Source: Nitrospiria bacterium
Lineage (GTDB): Bacteria; Nitrospirota; UBA9217
Reading direction: 5' to 3'
NCBI GenBank assembly: GCA_919901555.1
Contig: CAKKPG010000155.1
Location: 1-32,317 of the forward strand
Length of the DNA stretch: 32,317 bases
The notes beneath the pieces are model-generated. The model saw only the letters and a program-made list of their open reading frames with translations. It was not told where the DNA came from and did not search any database. Position numbers and translations under genes: made by a program. Position 1 is the first letter of the stretch. Every line of letters starts with the position of its first letter. Below, one piece after another: positions 32,256-32,317 of this stretch.

Positions 32256-32317
32256 TTTCAAAATGCAAAATTGTGGTATGGCCTCAGGCCATGATTTCAT
32301 ATCCCTTAATTTTGATT
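32256..32317. repeat. second copy of the AATTGTGGTATGGC dispersed repeat
   Basis: This runs to the window end and resembles 10916-10975 over about 55 bases: AAATGCAAAATTGTGGTATGGC, then AGGC, TGATTTCAT and CTTAATTTTG. The neighbouring 32059-32255 holds no gene that I can support. Confidence 0.55.

Overview
This is a 32.3-kb, fairly GC-rich, gene-dense bacterial chromosome segment. The gene set suggests an anaerobe or facultative anaerobe near Nitrospirota or Desulfobacterota: a two-gene SmsC/SmsB-type Fe-S assembly pair, an ACR3/ArsR/DUF2703/DUF318 arsenic operon, a HesB-like selenoprotein, an NtrC-type two-component pair and a B12-binding radical SAM enzyme. This placement is inferred from gene content only. 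No rRNA, tRNA or CRISPR array was seen.

Layout. Positions 1-3986 (+) hold a tight four-gene operon: a DUF2207 membrane protein with a long N-terminal block of 13-residue W-G-F-E-A repeats, two small membrane-anchored proteins built almost wholly from the same repeat, and LemA. Positions 4000-5310 are a scar region. It holds the 3' end of a group II intron with a truncated maturase, a HigB-type toxin gene broken by an ochre stop, its intact HigA-type antitoxin, and a sequence resembling half of an integron attC site. Positions 5312-6965 (-) are smsC-smsB. Positions 7152-7454 (-) encode a HesB/IscA-like protein read through an in-frame UGA with a convincing bacterial SECIS hairpin, so standard ORF calling splits it. 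Positions 7600-10826 (-) are the arsenic operon. Positions 11022-14412 (-) hold apbE, a repeat-like hypothetical protein, a class II aldolase and a CopZ-like protein. Positions 14528-17559 (-) hold the NtrC-type regulator, its membrane histidine kinase and a YtkA-like lipoprotein, followed by a secreted DUF4253 protein at 17685-18368.

From 18580 most genes are on +: a HAD hydrolase, glutamate synthase large subunit, a SAM methyltransferase, a B12 radical SAM protein and GreB. A minus-strand cold-shock-like cluster follows: csp, an RRM protein, and rpsU overlapping it. A nitronate-monooxygenase-like enzyme, RmuC and a Bax-inhibitor-1-like protein close the window.

Three things deserve most attention: the 13-residue repeat proteins sharing an operon with DUF2207 and LemA, the hidden HesB-like selenoprotein beside Fe-S and arsenic genes, and several families of short repeats and palindromes in the gaps (heptamer arrays, a 15-bp terminal repeat, and dyads next to the two-component and radical SAM genes).
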